Below, in pieces: positions 1 to 7,743 of a DNA stretch of 35,920 nucleotides. Under the pieces are notes generated by a model. That model was given only the letters and a program-made list of their open reading frames with translations. It was not told the origin of the DNA and did no database searches. Position 1 is the first letter of the stretch. Every line of letters begins with the position of its first letter. The stretch is taken from assembly GCA_003521145.1 (NCBI GenBank), contig DOTL01000074.1:1-35920 (forward strand), given 5' to 3'. The DNA comes from Streptococcus sp. (GTDB taxonomy: Bacteria; Bacillota; Bacilli; Lactobacillales; Streptococcaceae). The translations under genes were made by a program, and so were the position numbers.

Positions 1-2
1 TG

Positions 3-100
3 GGCTTCGGTTTTAGAAACTTTATCAACTTTAAGAAGCGTATCTTCATTACACTGAACATACATAAAAAAGGACCTATCCGGTCCTCTCTAGATGTTAG
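3..100 (+). pseudogene. ISL3-family transposase, C-terminal fragment, probably frameshifted
   Basis: The frame opening at position 3 reads GFGFRNFINFKKRIFITLNIHKK, a hallmark of ISL3 transposase tails. After the A-run at 66-71 the expected tail continues in another frame as RTYPVLSRC, ending at TAG 98-100. Without the shift the frame runs through the IS end to a stop near 264. A short deletion at the A-run is the simplest explanation. Whether the rest of the transposase is intact lies outside the window. Confidence 0.6.
66..87 (-). terminator. Hairpin with U-run inside the IS end
   Basis: On the minus strand AGGACC, loop GGATA and GGTCCT (87-71) are followed by a run of T (71-66). This has the shape of an intrinsic terminator for transcription leaving the eps operon. 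It belongs to the IS, so it may stop eps transcripts at the insertion. The stem is only 6 bp, so strength is uncertain. Confidence 0.5.
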
Positions 101-107
101 CTTTTCG

Positions 108-230
108 TCACCCACTACAGTTGACAAAGAGCCCATAACCACGACTTCTCAAGTAATATTGAAGAGCGATTGCCTGAAGGTTAGTGCCATAATTAGAGCC
201 TGTAAACCACGTTATTATCCCTATCTTCAT
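108..230 (-). pseudogene. Polysaccharide pyruvyltransferase, N-terminal fragment cut by IS
   Basis: The ATG at 230 lies one base after the wzx stop and opens a frame beginning MKIGIITWFTGSNYGTNLQA. This is the typical start of polysaccharide pyruvyltransferase (CsaB/WcaK-like) proteins found in eps clusters, which are normally well over 300 residues. After about 32 codons, at position 133, the sequence becomes the terminus of an ISL3-family element. The frame then runs through the inverted repeat to TGA at 110-108. In the intact ancestor it would have added ketal pyruvate to the polysaccharide or encoded a related step. Family call is by the N-terminal motif only. Confidence 0.7.
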
Positions 231-231
231 A

Positions 232-1686
232 CTATAATTCACTTCCCCTTTTCTTCATTTTGATTGAATTTCTACCTTTGTTCAATAGCAAAAGAATATC
301 CTTAAAATATAGCAAAACTATCAAAATAAAAATTCCGATTTCAAGAACATATAAATAAGAATTTTCCATTTCAATCAAAAGTATAATCGACTGACAAAAC
401 AGCAAGAAATAAGTAATAAGATCCCTAAATATATTAACCCTAATCCTAATATATCTCCTGGATTGCAAATATCTAAAAATCCATACTTCAAAATAGGATA
501 CTGCCGTAGCAATAGCAGCTCCCAATGGTCCCATAATGGGTGTAAGTATTAAATTTAATATTACATTAGTTATCGCTCCACAAACAGTTGATTTCGCCAA
601 TATTTTAGAATCCTTGACAGCAGCAAAAATTCCTTCAAAATATCCGGACATTGCTCCGAATACGATTGCAATTGTTAACCATGGTACGTATTTCCAAGCA
701 ACATAAAAGTCTTTTGCATACAAAAAACTGGCTAACAGTTTGTTAAATACAATAATTCCAGAGCATAGAACAACCATCATGCAATTATATGCTTTATATG
801 TATTGGTGAAAAAGCCGTTTTTATCCTCAGGGTCGAAATCCTTTACAGCAGACAGCGTCCACGCCTGATTAAAAATTGTCTGAAAAATATTAAGTATCGA
901 AGGAATTTTCGATGCCACTGAATATATTCCATTTTCAGCCAACCCACAAAAAATCACAACGATATATCTGTCAGAAGAATTATTTACCCACCACGCGATG
1001 CTGTTTGCAATCAATGGTTTACTATAATTAACCATTTCATTTTTTTCAGACTGATATGCTTGCTCTAAATGAATATCCCCTAAAATATGTGCTTTAACAA
1101 TCAAATAAAGTGATTGAACCATCGGGCCGATTATATTGGCCATAAAATATCCAACAAGTCCCCAGTGAAGAAATGCTAAGAACGAAACATTTAAGCATAT
1201 AGTAATAACAGATGCTATTACACTTGAAACAGACAAGTCAGATATTTTGTCTATTCCTCTGACATACATGGTTATCATCCCGGATAGCGACTGCGATAAA
1301 AACATCAGGAAGAAAAATATGGCATACTGCTTGGCAATCACGCTAAATACAAATGTATAATTTACCCAAAGCCCAAGAATAACAATTAAATTTGAAAGAA
1401 TAAAGAACCTTGCTGTCACTGTCACGATTGATTTTCTATCATACTTACTGTCAATGGAAAATCTCATCACCGCTTCCTGTATATTCAATGTGAGGATCGG
1501 GAGTAATACACCTATTGTAGTATTAAATAAATCATAGGTTCCATATTCAGTAGTCGATAATATATTGGTATATAACGGTACCAAAAAGAAACTAAGTAAT
1601 TTGGTTGAAAAACTACTTAGGGTCAAAAGGCCTATGTTTTTTAACAAATATCTGTATCTATTCACTGACTGTTCTCCCTGTCTCAC
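232..1686 (-). CDS. wzx: Wzx-type polysaccharide flippase
   Basis: This 484-residue, strongly hydrophobic protein has about 12-14 predicted membrane spans across its length. The N-terminal pattern LLTLSSFSTKLLSFFLVPLYTNILSTTEYGTYDL is characteristic of the MATE-like polysaccharide exporter family (PF01943/PF13440). It is inferred to flip the undecaprenyl-diphosphate-linked repeat unit across the membrane before Wzy polymerisation. It lies at the downstream end of the eps operon, 11 bp after a glycosyltransferase and 1 bp before the interrupted pyruvyltransferase, so all are probably co-transcribed. The start is not fully certain: a second candidate is the Val/Met region a few codons in, but MRQGEQSVNRYRYLLKN gives a plausible cytoplasmic N-terminus. 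Confidence 0.88.
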   Translation of the reverse strand: MRQGEQSVNRYRYLLKNIGLLTLSSFSTKLLSFFLVPLYTNILSTTEYGTYDLFNTTIGVLLPILTLNIQEAVMRFSIDSKYDRKSIVTVTARFFILSNLIVILGLWVNYTFVFSVIAKQYAIFFFLMFLSQSLSGMITMYVRGIDKISDLSVSSVIASVITICLNVSFLAFLHWGLVGYFMANIIGPMVQSLYLIVKAHILGDIHLEQAYQSEKNEMVNYSKPLIANSIAWWVNNSSDRYIVVIFCGLAENGIYSVASKIPSILNIFQTIFNQAWTLSAVKDFDPEDKNGFFTNTYKAYNCMMVVLCSGIIVFNKLLASFLYAKDFYVAWKYVPWLTIAIVFGAMSGYFEGIFAAVKDSKILAKSTVCGAITNVILNLILTPIMGPLGAAIATAVSYFEVWIFRYLQSRRYIRIRVNIFRDLITYFLLFCQSIILLIEMENSYLYVLEIGIFILIVLLYFKDILLLLNKGRNSIKMKKRGSEL

Positions 1687-1697
1687 TTAATCTATCA

Positions 1698-2786
1698 TTA
1701 CAAATACAGTTTTGATAATTCAAACTGGATAAATTGTCTATTTCTAAGTGCTATTTCTATTTTCTTCATCTTTGAATCTTTTGAAGAAAAACCACTAAAA
1801 TAAATTTTCATTAATTCTGATGTTAGGACAAATACTGCTTCTCGTATTTTCTTTCCCTGATTCTTTATCCTGGCTTCATTCATCAATGATTGTCTTAATA
1901 AATATTCATATGATTGCTGATCATATGACACTTTGAATCTTGGTAGTTCATTCAAACATAATTCCGTAACCCAAAAAGTATCAACTGATTTTTTATGAAA
2001 GATTGACTTTGCTGTAATTCCATTTGGATTCAGTCGATAGCCATAAACAATATCCTTTATGGTTACCACATTAATTGGCATTGCTGCAAGAATAAAAGTG
2101 ATTGGTGTATCTTCAAACCAGTATCCTTCTGGAAATTGAAAATTTTTTAATACAGAACTTTTGTATAGTTTACCCCAAGGATATCCCGAAACATATCCTT
2201 TTGTTCCAACTTCAAAAACTTTTTCCTCCAGAATGTTTTTACTCACATTTTCATCATCAAACGAATACCAACTTCCTTGTAAAATATCTGCATCAGTTAT
2301 AAATGCTTTATCTAACATAACAGAAATAGTATTCTCTGGGAGAATGTCATCTGAGTCTAAAAACATTACATACTTTGCTTCAATATTAGAAAGAGCAGCA
2401 TTTCTGGCACCCGATAACCCTCGGTTGTCTTGATTTATAACTCTGATGCATAGCTCGCTGCCCCCCCTATTTTCCGAAGTTATACCAGCAAGAATATGCT
2501 CTGTTCCATCTGTTGAACCATCATTTATAACTGTCACCAAAGTTTTATATTTTGAATGTTGACCGCAGACAGAATTCAAGCAATCTTTTATATATTGTTC
2601 GGTATTATAGGCCGCAATGATAATTTGCAAATCATATGCATTTTCTATTTTGTTCATAGTATAACAAGTCCCATTGGGTCTCGGACTACAAGCATTTAAA
2701 AGCGAATACGCTTCTTCTATGGACATTTTTGATTTGATAGGCACCTTAGCCTTGGACAGTATTTTTTTCACACTTGTTTTTATCAT
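1698..2786 (-). CDS. Family 2 glycosyltransferase
   Basis: This is a 362-residue GT-A fold transferase. After about 50 N-terminal residues not typical of GT2, the domain starts at LQIIIAAYNTEQYIKDCLNS, continues with VINDGSTDGTE (nucleotide binding), GLSGARNAAL and the metal-binding FLDSDD near residue 145. It should transfer a sugar from a nucleotide donor onto the lipid-linked eps repeat unit at the cytoplasmic face of the membrane; donor and linkage cannot be told from sequence. A run of seven C at 2461-2467 (G7 in the coding strand) falls in the codons for Arg-Gly-Gly and is a possible slippage site. No membrane anchor is seen. Confidence 0.88.
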   Translation of the reverse strand: MIKTSVKKILSKAKVPIKSKMSIEEAYSLLNACSPRPNGTCYTMNKIENAYDLQIIIAAYNTEQYIKDCLNSVCGQHSKYKTLVTVINDGSTDGTEHILAGITSENRGGSELCIRVINQDNRGLSGARNAALSNIEAKYVMFLDSDDILPENTISVMLDKAFITDADILQGSWYSFDDENVSKNILEEKVFEVGTKGYVSGYPWGKLYKSSVLKNFQFPEGYWFEDTPITFILAAMPINVVTIKDIVYGYRLNPNGITAKSIFHKKSVDTFWVTELCLNELPRFKVSYDQQSYEYLLRQSLMNEARIKNQGKKIREAVFVLTSELMKIYFSGFSSKDSKMKKIEIALRNRQFIQFELSKLYL

Positions 2787-2794
2787 TGTTTCCC

Positions 2795-3523
2795 CTAAAA
2801 TGGTTTATATCCATGAATACGCAACTCATAACCAATATTTTTTCTTAAAATTTCGATTACTTTTTTAATTCCCGAAAACTGTTTTGTATTTAAAAAAACA
2901 TACCCCTTTCTAGTCATTCCCCAGTTCGCATTAAACCAATGAATCGTATAAGTATCTTCTGTCTGAACAGTCTCCGATTCATAATTCTTATAAGGATCAT
3001 ATGGTGAAAGTAGTGGCCTTTCTAAAAGTTCACAGTACTGACTTAAATGCGGATTTTCCATTAAAACGTTACTAAATATCATCGGATTATTATAGTAATC
3101 AACTTGCCAAATTCTATCCTCGTAAAAATCCAATAAAACTTTTACATATGGATTTTCTTTTTCAGCTCCAATGATTCCTGTTCCAATATAATCATTTAAC
3201 TCATAGCCCAAAAACATTGGTTTCCGCAGAAGATCATCAAATGATTTTAATACCTGAACATCGGTATCCATATAGATACCGCCTTCCGTATATAAAATCC
3301 AAAGTCTCAAATAATCTGCCATGAATGCCCAAAGTTTATATTTTCTACAGTAATGAAAAAAACGATTATTTTGAGCAATACTATCCAATGGGAGACTATC
3401 TTCGTTCCATTCAGTTATTTCATAATCTTTTAAATTTGTTTTCCAGCTATTTATACATATTTGAGAGGCACGATCCTTTTTATTCCTACCAAGCCATATA
3501 TAATGAATTTTTTTTGGTATCAT
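2795..3523 (-). CDS. DXD-motif glycosyltransferase (GT32-like)
   Basis: The protein is 242 residues and begins MIPKKIHYIWLGRNKKD, the signature start of the family that contains the glycosyltransferase sugar-binding DXD region (PF04488). The core TEGGIYMDTDVQVLKSFDDLL supplies the DXD metal and nucleotide-sugar site near residue 98. Members add Gal, Man or GlcNAc-type residues in capsule and O-antigen clusters; the actual sugar is not predictable. A good ribosome-binding site (AAGGAA) precedes the ATG. It sits between the Wzy polymerase and a GT2 gene in the same orientation with short gaps, so it is a repeat-unit assembly enzyme of this operon. Confidence 0.88.
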   Translation of the reverse strand: MIPKKIHYIWLGRNKKDRASQICINSWKTNLKDYEITEWNEDSLPLDSIAQNNRFFHYCRKYKLWAFMADYLRLWILYTEGGIYMDTDVQVLKSFDDLLRKPMFLGYELNDYIGTGIIGAEKENPYVKVLLDFYEDRIWQVDYYNNPMIFSNVLMENPHLSQYCELLERPLLSPYDPYKNYESETVQTEDTYTIHWFNANWGMTRKGYVFLNTKQFSGIKKVIEILRKNIGYELRIHGYKPF

Positions 3524-3550
3524 ATATATTCCTTCCTGTTAGATAATGCA

Positions 3551-4813
3551 CTAATTTGCACTCTTATTTCTTAATACAATATAAGGTATTGCAAGTACAA
3601 CACCTGCGAAAAAAGCCGTATAAGTATCTTTTAAAGTAGAATTGTAAAAAAACATAAGAACCATAATCACATTAATAGTAAATGCGATATCTAACCATGC
3701 TTTATCCTTATTATCAGTAACAAATCGTCTTCCCTTTAGTGATAAAACCATTCCAATAACTATAATTCCCAAATTAGCAAATACTCCAAAAAGTCCTGTT
3801 TCTAAAAAAACATTGGCACTTGAAAAATTTGTGTACTGAAGGTTTTGATATAAATTATAGAATTCTGAATGTATCGAACAGTTACCTAATCCATAGCCAA
3901 AAATCCATCTTTTCATGTCATTGTTAAAGAACGAATTACCTAACTGTGAAAATACTTTCACACGACTAATTCTATATACCCCAGTATTTCCACTATTGAA
4001 ACCTAAATATTCTGAAATATTTTTAATGGAAAGTAAGAATACCCTTTCCGGGTTAAGTTTCATAAATAAGTAAACTCCCCCCAACATGCCAATAATACCA
4101 ATCGAAATAAGGAATATCATTCTTACTGAGATTTTTTTCGTGATTTTTAAATTGAGCAAAAACAGTATTCCTCCGACGATGGCAACTTCAAAAAACACCA
4201 AATTTATTTCTGCTAATATTGCTATATACAGAACTATTATCGAATTAATTAAAAGTTTTCTTTTGGAGATTATCTTTTTCAGGTAAAACTCAACTGTAAC
4301 TGCAAATAAAAATATACACAAAATATTTTGAATAGAATTGACACCTTGATTATTTCCAAAAGTACCGCCAATTATATCCTGTCTCAATCCCTGAAAAACA
4401 AATTGATAAGTCATAACAATCGCATTTAAATACATCAATTTTTCAATATAGTAATATAATCTCTCTACATCTTTTAAATTAAATACTATTGCGGTAGCCA
4501 ACATTGCGAAAATCACCCTAAAATATGGTCTTCCGCTATAAAAAAGATTTTCTAAGGTTGTCCCACTATTTGCTATAATTGAAATAACACTTGCACCGAT
4601 AAATATAAATAACCAAAACTCTAAAATATGGGCTTTCTTGCTGATTTTACGCGTCAAATAATATGAAAGAAACAAAATAACTAATGCCAAAATGTCAAAC
4701 ATCGGCATAATTGTATACGGCATTCCAAAATTATCTGTAAAAAACCTTACAGCTAACGGAAGGAAAATTAACGCATAGATCCACTTATATAAATTCTTCT
4801 TAGAAATTGTCAT
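3551..4813 (-). CDS. wzy: Wzy-type polysaccharide polymerase (O-antigen ligase/polymerase-like)
   Basis: About 420 residues with roughly ten to twelve hydrophobic segments and one longer loop near residues 255-335, between two groups of spans. This topology and the position among glycosyltransferases and Wzx point to the repeat-unit polymerase, which acts on the outer face of the membrane. Wzy proteins have little sequence conservation, so the call rests on topology and context. I chose the ATG at 4813 because it is preceded by GAGGA with six bases of spacing; the longest open frame begins at a TTG at 4834 and would lack a ribosome-binding site. About 50 bp separate it from the GT2 gene upstream. 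Confidence 0.8.
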   Translation of the reverse strand: MTISKKNLYKWIYALIFLPLAVRFFTDNFGMPYTIMPMFDILALVILFLSYYLTRKISKKAHILEFWLFIFIGASVISIIANSGTTLENLFYSGRPYFRVIFAMLATAIVFNLKDVERLYYYIEKLMYLNAIVMTYQFVFQGLRQDIIGGTFGNNQGVNSIQNILCIFLFAVTVEFYLKKIISKRKLLINSIIVLYIAILAEINLVFFEVAIVGGILFLLNLKITKKISVRMIFLISIGIIGMLGGVYLFMKLNPERVFLLSIKNISEYLGFNSGNTGVYRISRVKVFSQLGNSFFNNDMKRWIFGYGLGNCSIHSEFYNLYQNLQYTNFSSANVFLETGLFGVFANLGIIVIGMVLSLKGRRFVTDNKDKAWLDIAFTINVIMVLMFFYNSTLKDTYTAFFAGVVLAIPYIVLRNKSAN

Positions 4814-4861
4814 TTTTTTCCTCATAGTGTGCAATAGTCGGGCACTATGTTTTCCTTCCCA

Positions 4862-5893
4862 TCAAATATCAAAAGTATTTTTTATATGCATAATGATATT
4901 AAGTAATATAATGTGTTGATTCCTTATCAAATAATTAACAGCTCTCGAGGACATCTTGATATTCTTATCATCGTATTCTGCGAAAATTTGTTTTAATGTA
5001 CTATCTTGACAGATTTTCCTGACATTACTTTGAACTGCTTTTCTTCCATTGACATTTGCAAACTTGTACTCCAATTTAACAGAATATCTCGCAATAGCCA
5101 AAACAGTGTTTTGCAATCTTTCTCTGCATTCCTCCCATATGCCAATTTCTTGAGCTTTTTCTGAAAGGAGCTTATATAACTTGATTTGGCTCTCGAATCG
5201 ATCATTTCTGTATTTAGTAGTAAGAGAGCCTGCATTATCACAATAATAATAGTCAGCATCATCAGAAATACATACGCTCTTAGACAAAGGATAGTATTCA
5301 AAGTCAAACACAAGGTCCTCACTAACATATTCTCTTTCAGATACAAATCTCAAATGATTCTGTTTGATAATTTCGTTAGATAAAAGAACCATGCATACGG
5401 ACATTTCAATATAATCTTGCCCATATGTATTAGCTCCACACATTCTTGGAAGAATTTGTTCTTTAGCATTGCCTTTAAAGATTTTTCCGGAACATACATT
5501 TAAATGTTTCTCTTCCCTATTTGAATACACTTTGGTATGTCCAGCCATGCAGGTATCAGAATTTGTCTCTGTTATAAGAGTGAGCATTTTCTCTATATGA
5601 GTTAATCCTATATAATCATCACCATCAATAAAAGTTACATACTTCCCAGATGCGACATCCAAGCCAGAATTTCTTGCAAATCCTAATCCACCATTTTTCT
5701 TATGGATCACCTTAATACGCTCATCTTTTCTTTGGTATTCATCACAAATCTTACCACTTCCATCTGATGAGCCATCATTCACTAAAATAATTTCAATATT
5801 TTTATATGTCTGATTGATAATGGAATCAATGCATCTGTGAATGTATTTTTCTACATTGTATATCGTCACAATAATGCTAATTAAATCTTCCAT
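4862..5893 (-). CDS. Family 2 glycosyltransferase
   Basis: A 343-residue protein with a canonical N-terminal GT2 domain: LISIIVTIYNVEKYIHRCIDS, ILVNDGSSDGSGKICDEY, then GGLGFARNSGLDVASGKYVTFIDGDDYI, where DGDD is the metal-binding motif near residue 92. The rest is typical of EpsH/CpsJ-like transferases. It is expected to extend the eps repeat unit on the cytoplasmic side; donor unknown. The ATG is preceded by GAGAGGAA. It stands 28 bp after the acyltransferase gene and upstream of wzy in the same transcript. Confidence 0.9.
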   Translation of the reverse strand: MEDLISIIVTIYNVEKYIHRCIDSIINQTYKNIEIILVNDGSSDGSGKICDEYQRKDERIKVIHKKNGGLGFARNSGLDVASGKYVTFIDGDDYIGLTHIEKMLTLITETNSDTCMAGHTKVYSNREEKHLNVCSGKIFKGNAKEQILPRMCGANTYGQDYIEMSVCMVLLSNEIIKQNHLRFVSEREYVSEDLVFDFEYYPLSKSVCISDDADYYYCDNAGSLTTKYRNDRFESQIKLYKLLSEKAQEIGIWEECRERLQNTVLAIARYSVKLEYKFANVNGRKAVQSNVRKICQDSTLKQIFAEYDDKNIKMSSRAVNYLIRNQHIILLNIIMHIKNTFDI

Positions 5894-5921
5894 GATTGAT
5901 TCCTCTCACTCTTTTTCAAAT

Positions 5922-6623
5922 TTATTTTATACTACCTAAGAATGCAGACATATTTCTATATGTCTTAGAATGTTCTCTCATAATCTCTTTACTAAACTCT
6001 TCGTTGCCAACCAGCTTATTCATATTTTCCCATACTTCCGGTAATTCGTCGTGTTCATCAGAAAACAACCAGAAAAATTCATGCAGTGCCGATTCACCGG
6101 GTTCTTCATGCTTTCTGGCTCTATAAAGTTTCACAAGCTCAGCAGCCTCTTTCACTTGTGCAGCTTTTCTCTTTTTATAGTAGTCATCTAAACTCATTAT
6201 CACCTTGCAAGGATTGCCTGCTGCTACACAATTACCCGGTATATCTTTATTGACCAATGAATTGGCTCCAATAATAACATTGTTTCCTATATGTACTCCC
6301 TGTAAAATTGTACTTTGCATTCCGAGAAAGACATTGTTTCCAATTTCCACCCCCCCCGATGATCCGAGAACCTCACCATATACGCCTTTTAAAACTGCCC
6401 AATCAAAGCCATGTGATAAAATAGTTACACCTGCCGTTATTTGAACATCATTTCCAATTTTAATCATCCAAGGTCGTGTTTCGTCAATAATCGTTGTTCG
6501 AGGGTCAAAAACAGTCGTTCTATCTCCAATTTCAACACCTATATTTTTCAAATATTTAATGTAAGATTCAGAATTGTAACGAACGCCGTATTTCAGCTTT
6601 CTAAAAAGAGTCTTTACCCACAT
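5922..6623 (-). CDS. Left-handed beta-helix acyltransferase (acetyltransferase)
   Basis: A 233-residue protein with hexapeptide repeats between about residues 45 and 150 (IGNDVQITAGVTILS, IGNNVFLGMQSTILQGVHIGNNVIIGANSLVNKDI), like WcaF/VatD-type O-acetyltransferases. It is expected to acetylate a sugar of the repeat unit using acetyl-CoA. The C-terminal 70 residues are charged and helical, longer than in the minimal family. The start at ATG 6623 is favoured over the GTG at 6626 because GAGGA lies seven bases upstream. It directly follows the GT4 stop codon, implying translational coupling. A G8 tract (plus-strand C8 at 6350-6357) lies in the Ser-Gly-Gly-Val codons and could cause phase-switching by slippage. 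Confidence 0.88.
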   Translation of the reverse strand: MWVKTLFRKLKYGVRYNSESYIKYLKNIGVEIGDRTTVFDPRTTIIDETRPWMIKIGNDVQITAGVTILSHGFDWAVLKGVYGEVLGSSGGVEIGNNVFLGMQSTILQGVHIGNNVIIGANSLVNKDIPGNCVAAGNPCKVIMSLDDYYKKRKAAQVKEAAELVKLYRARKHEEPGESALHEFFWLFSDEHDELPEVWENMNKLVGNEEFSKEIMREHSKTYRNMSAFLGSIK

Positions 6624-6626
6624 CAC

Positions 6627-7724
6627 TTAATCCTCATATATTTCTATAAACTCGTCTGCCATATTTGCTGAACTCGCTTTATCAAAATCCAAGTATTCAG
6701 CCCTGTTAATTCTATCATTTGAGAAATCAATATCCATAATATAACTTTTCCATTCGTCTGCATGCAAACTCAACCTGTCAAAGTATACAGAGCATTTTGT
6801 CTCATCAGACACCTTATCTGATATAATCGTATACAAACCGTTTACTTGAGCTTCTAAGGCACACATAGGAAGTCCTTCAAATCTTGATGGCAATATAAAG
6901 ACATCCATAGCACTAAGATAATCTGGAACATTTGTAACTGCCCCGGCAAATACAACATTATGAATGCTCTCGTCTTCATCGACAAGCTTTTTCAAATCAC
7001 AACCATTGGGTCTGTTTCCTACAAAAAGGAAAATATATCTCTCATCATTTTGAAACGCCTTTACGAGCTTATATATAAATTCCGGGTTTTTTGGGGGGGA
7101 AAAATCACTTACACTTCCTATCACAATTTTCTCAGATATATTCAGTTCTTCACGCACATTATTTCTTGCCGTTTGATTAAATTTGAATTTTTCAATATCC
7201 ACTCCATTACGAATGATGGAAACGTTTTTATTTGTGTCAAACATCCAATCCGCAGCAGTTTTAGAACAAGCACATCTATACTGTGCGGACTTTACGATAG
7301 GTTTGGCAAGCAAATGTAACAAATAATTAACCGTTTTATAATGCCCATTAATCCCGCTTGAATGAGAATGAACAACTATACGTTTTATCCCAGCTTTTTT
7401 TGCCGCCAGATAGTAAATACTAATTTTCCACGTTGTATCCGAATGAATGTGTACTATATCGTATTCATTATGGCAAAGATATTTGTAAAAGCTCTTATAA
7501 ACTTCATACTGCTTAATGAATCTACTTTTGCAATCTAATTTACCTACACATTTGCTTCCCATAGAAATCAGATGTGCATAAACATCATTTTTAACAAAAT
7601 CATCTGGGAAAAAGTAATCAAATATATAATCTTTTTGCAATTCCTTTTGTGCTTCGTAGGCAACAGAAAAAGCTCCGCCCTGGTTATTTAAATTTGCTTG
7701 TAATATACGTTTTCTTGTACTCAT
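6627..7724 (-). CDS. Family 1/4 glycosyltransferase (GT-B fold)
   Basis: 365 residues with a GT-B layout: an N-terminal acceptor domain starting KRILQANLNNQGGAFSVAYEAQ, and a C-terminal donor domain with ISEKIVIGSVSDFSPPKNPEF, YIFLFVGNRPNG and the E-x7-E retaining motif in FEGLPMCALEAQ near residue 290. It resembles EpsF/CapM-type transferases. A retaining transfer to the growing lipid-linked oligosaccharide is expected. The ribosome-binding site is weak. A C7/A6 homopolymer junction (plus strand 7087-7104) in the Ser-Pro-Pro-Lys codons is another possible frameshift hotspot. Confidence 0.88.
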   Translation of the reverse strand: MSTRKRILQANLNNQGGAFSVAYEAQKELQKDYIFDYFFPDDFVKNDVYAHLISMGSKCVGKLDCKSRFIKQYEVYKSFYKYLCHNEYDIVHIHSDTTWKISIYYLAAKKAGIKRIVVHSHSSGINGHYKTVNYLLHLLAKPIVKSAQYRCACSKTAADWMFDTNKNVSIIRNGVDIEKFKFNQTARNNVREELNISEKIVIGSVSDFSPPKNPEFIYKLVKAFQNDERYIFLFVGNRPNGCDLKKLVDEDESIHNVVFAGAVTNVPDYLSAMDVFILPSRFEGLPMCALEAQVNGLYTIISDKVSDETKCSVYFDRLSLHADEWKSYIMDIDFSNDRINRAEYLDFDKASSANMADEFIEIYED

Positions 7725-7743
7725 AATTTTCTACATATCTACC

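Larger units (their letters stand above)
1..133 (+). mobile_element. ISL3-family insertion sequence, 3' end (continues off left edge)
   Basis: The plus strand from position 3 encodes a typical ISL3-family transposase C-terminus (GFGFRNFINFKKRIFITLNI). It is followed by a terminal inverted repeat candidate at 118-133, whose outward reading is GGCTCTTTGTCAACTG. Just right of 133 the sequence becomes the start of a pyruvyltransferase gene, so 133 marks the element boundary. Only one end is visible, so target duplication and full length cannot be judged. The family assignment rests on the remembered transposase tail and end sequence. Confidence 0.75.

Noticed and set aside
1..65. Minus-strand open frames at the left edge (MYVQCNEDTLL..., MFSVMKIRFL...)
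   Set aside because: The plus-strand frame matches an ISL3 transposase C-terminus far better, so these are shadows.
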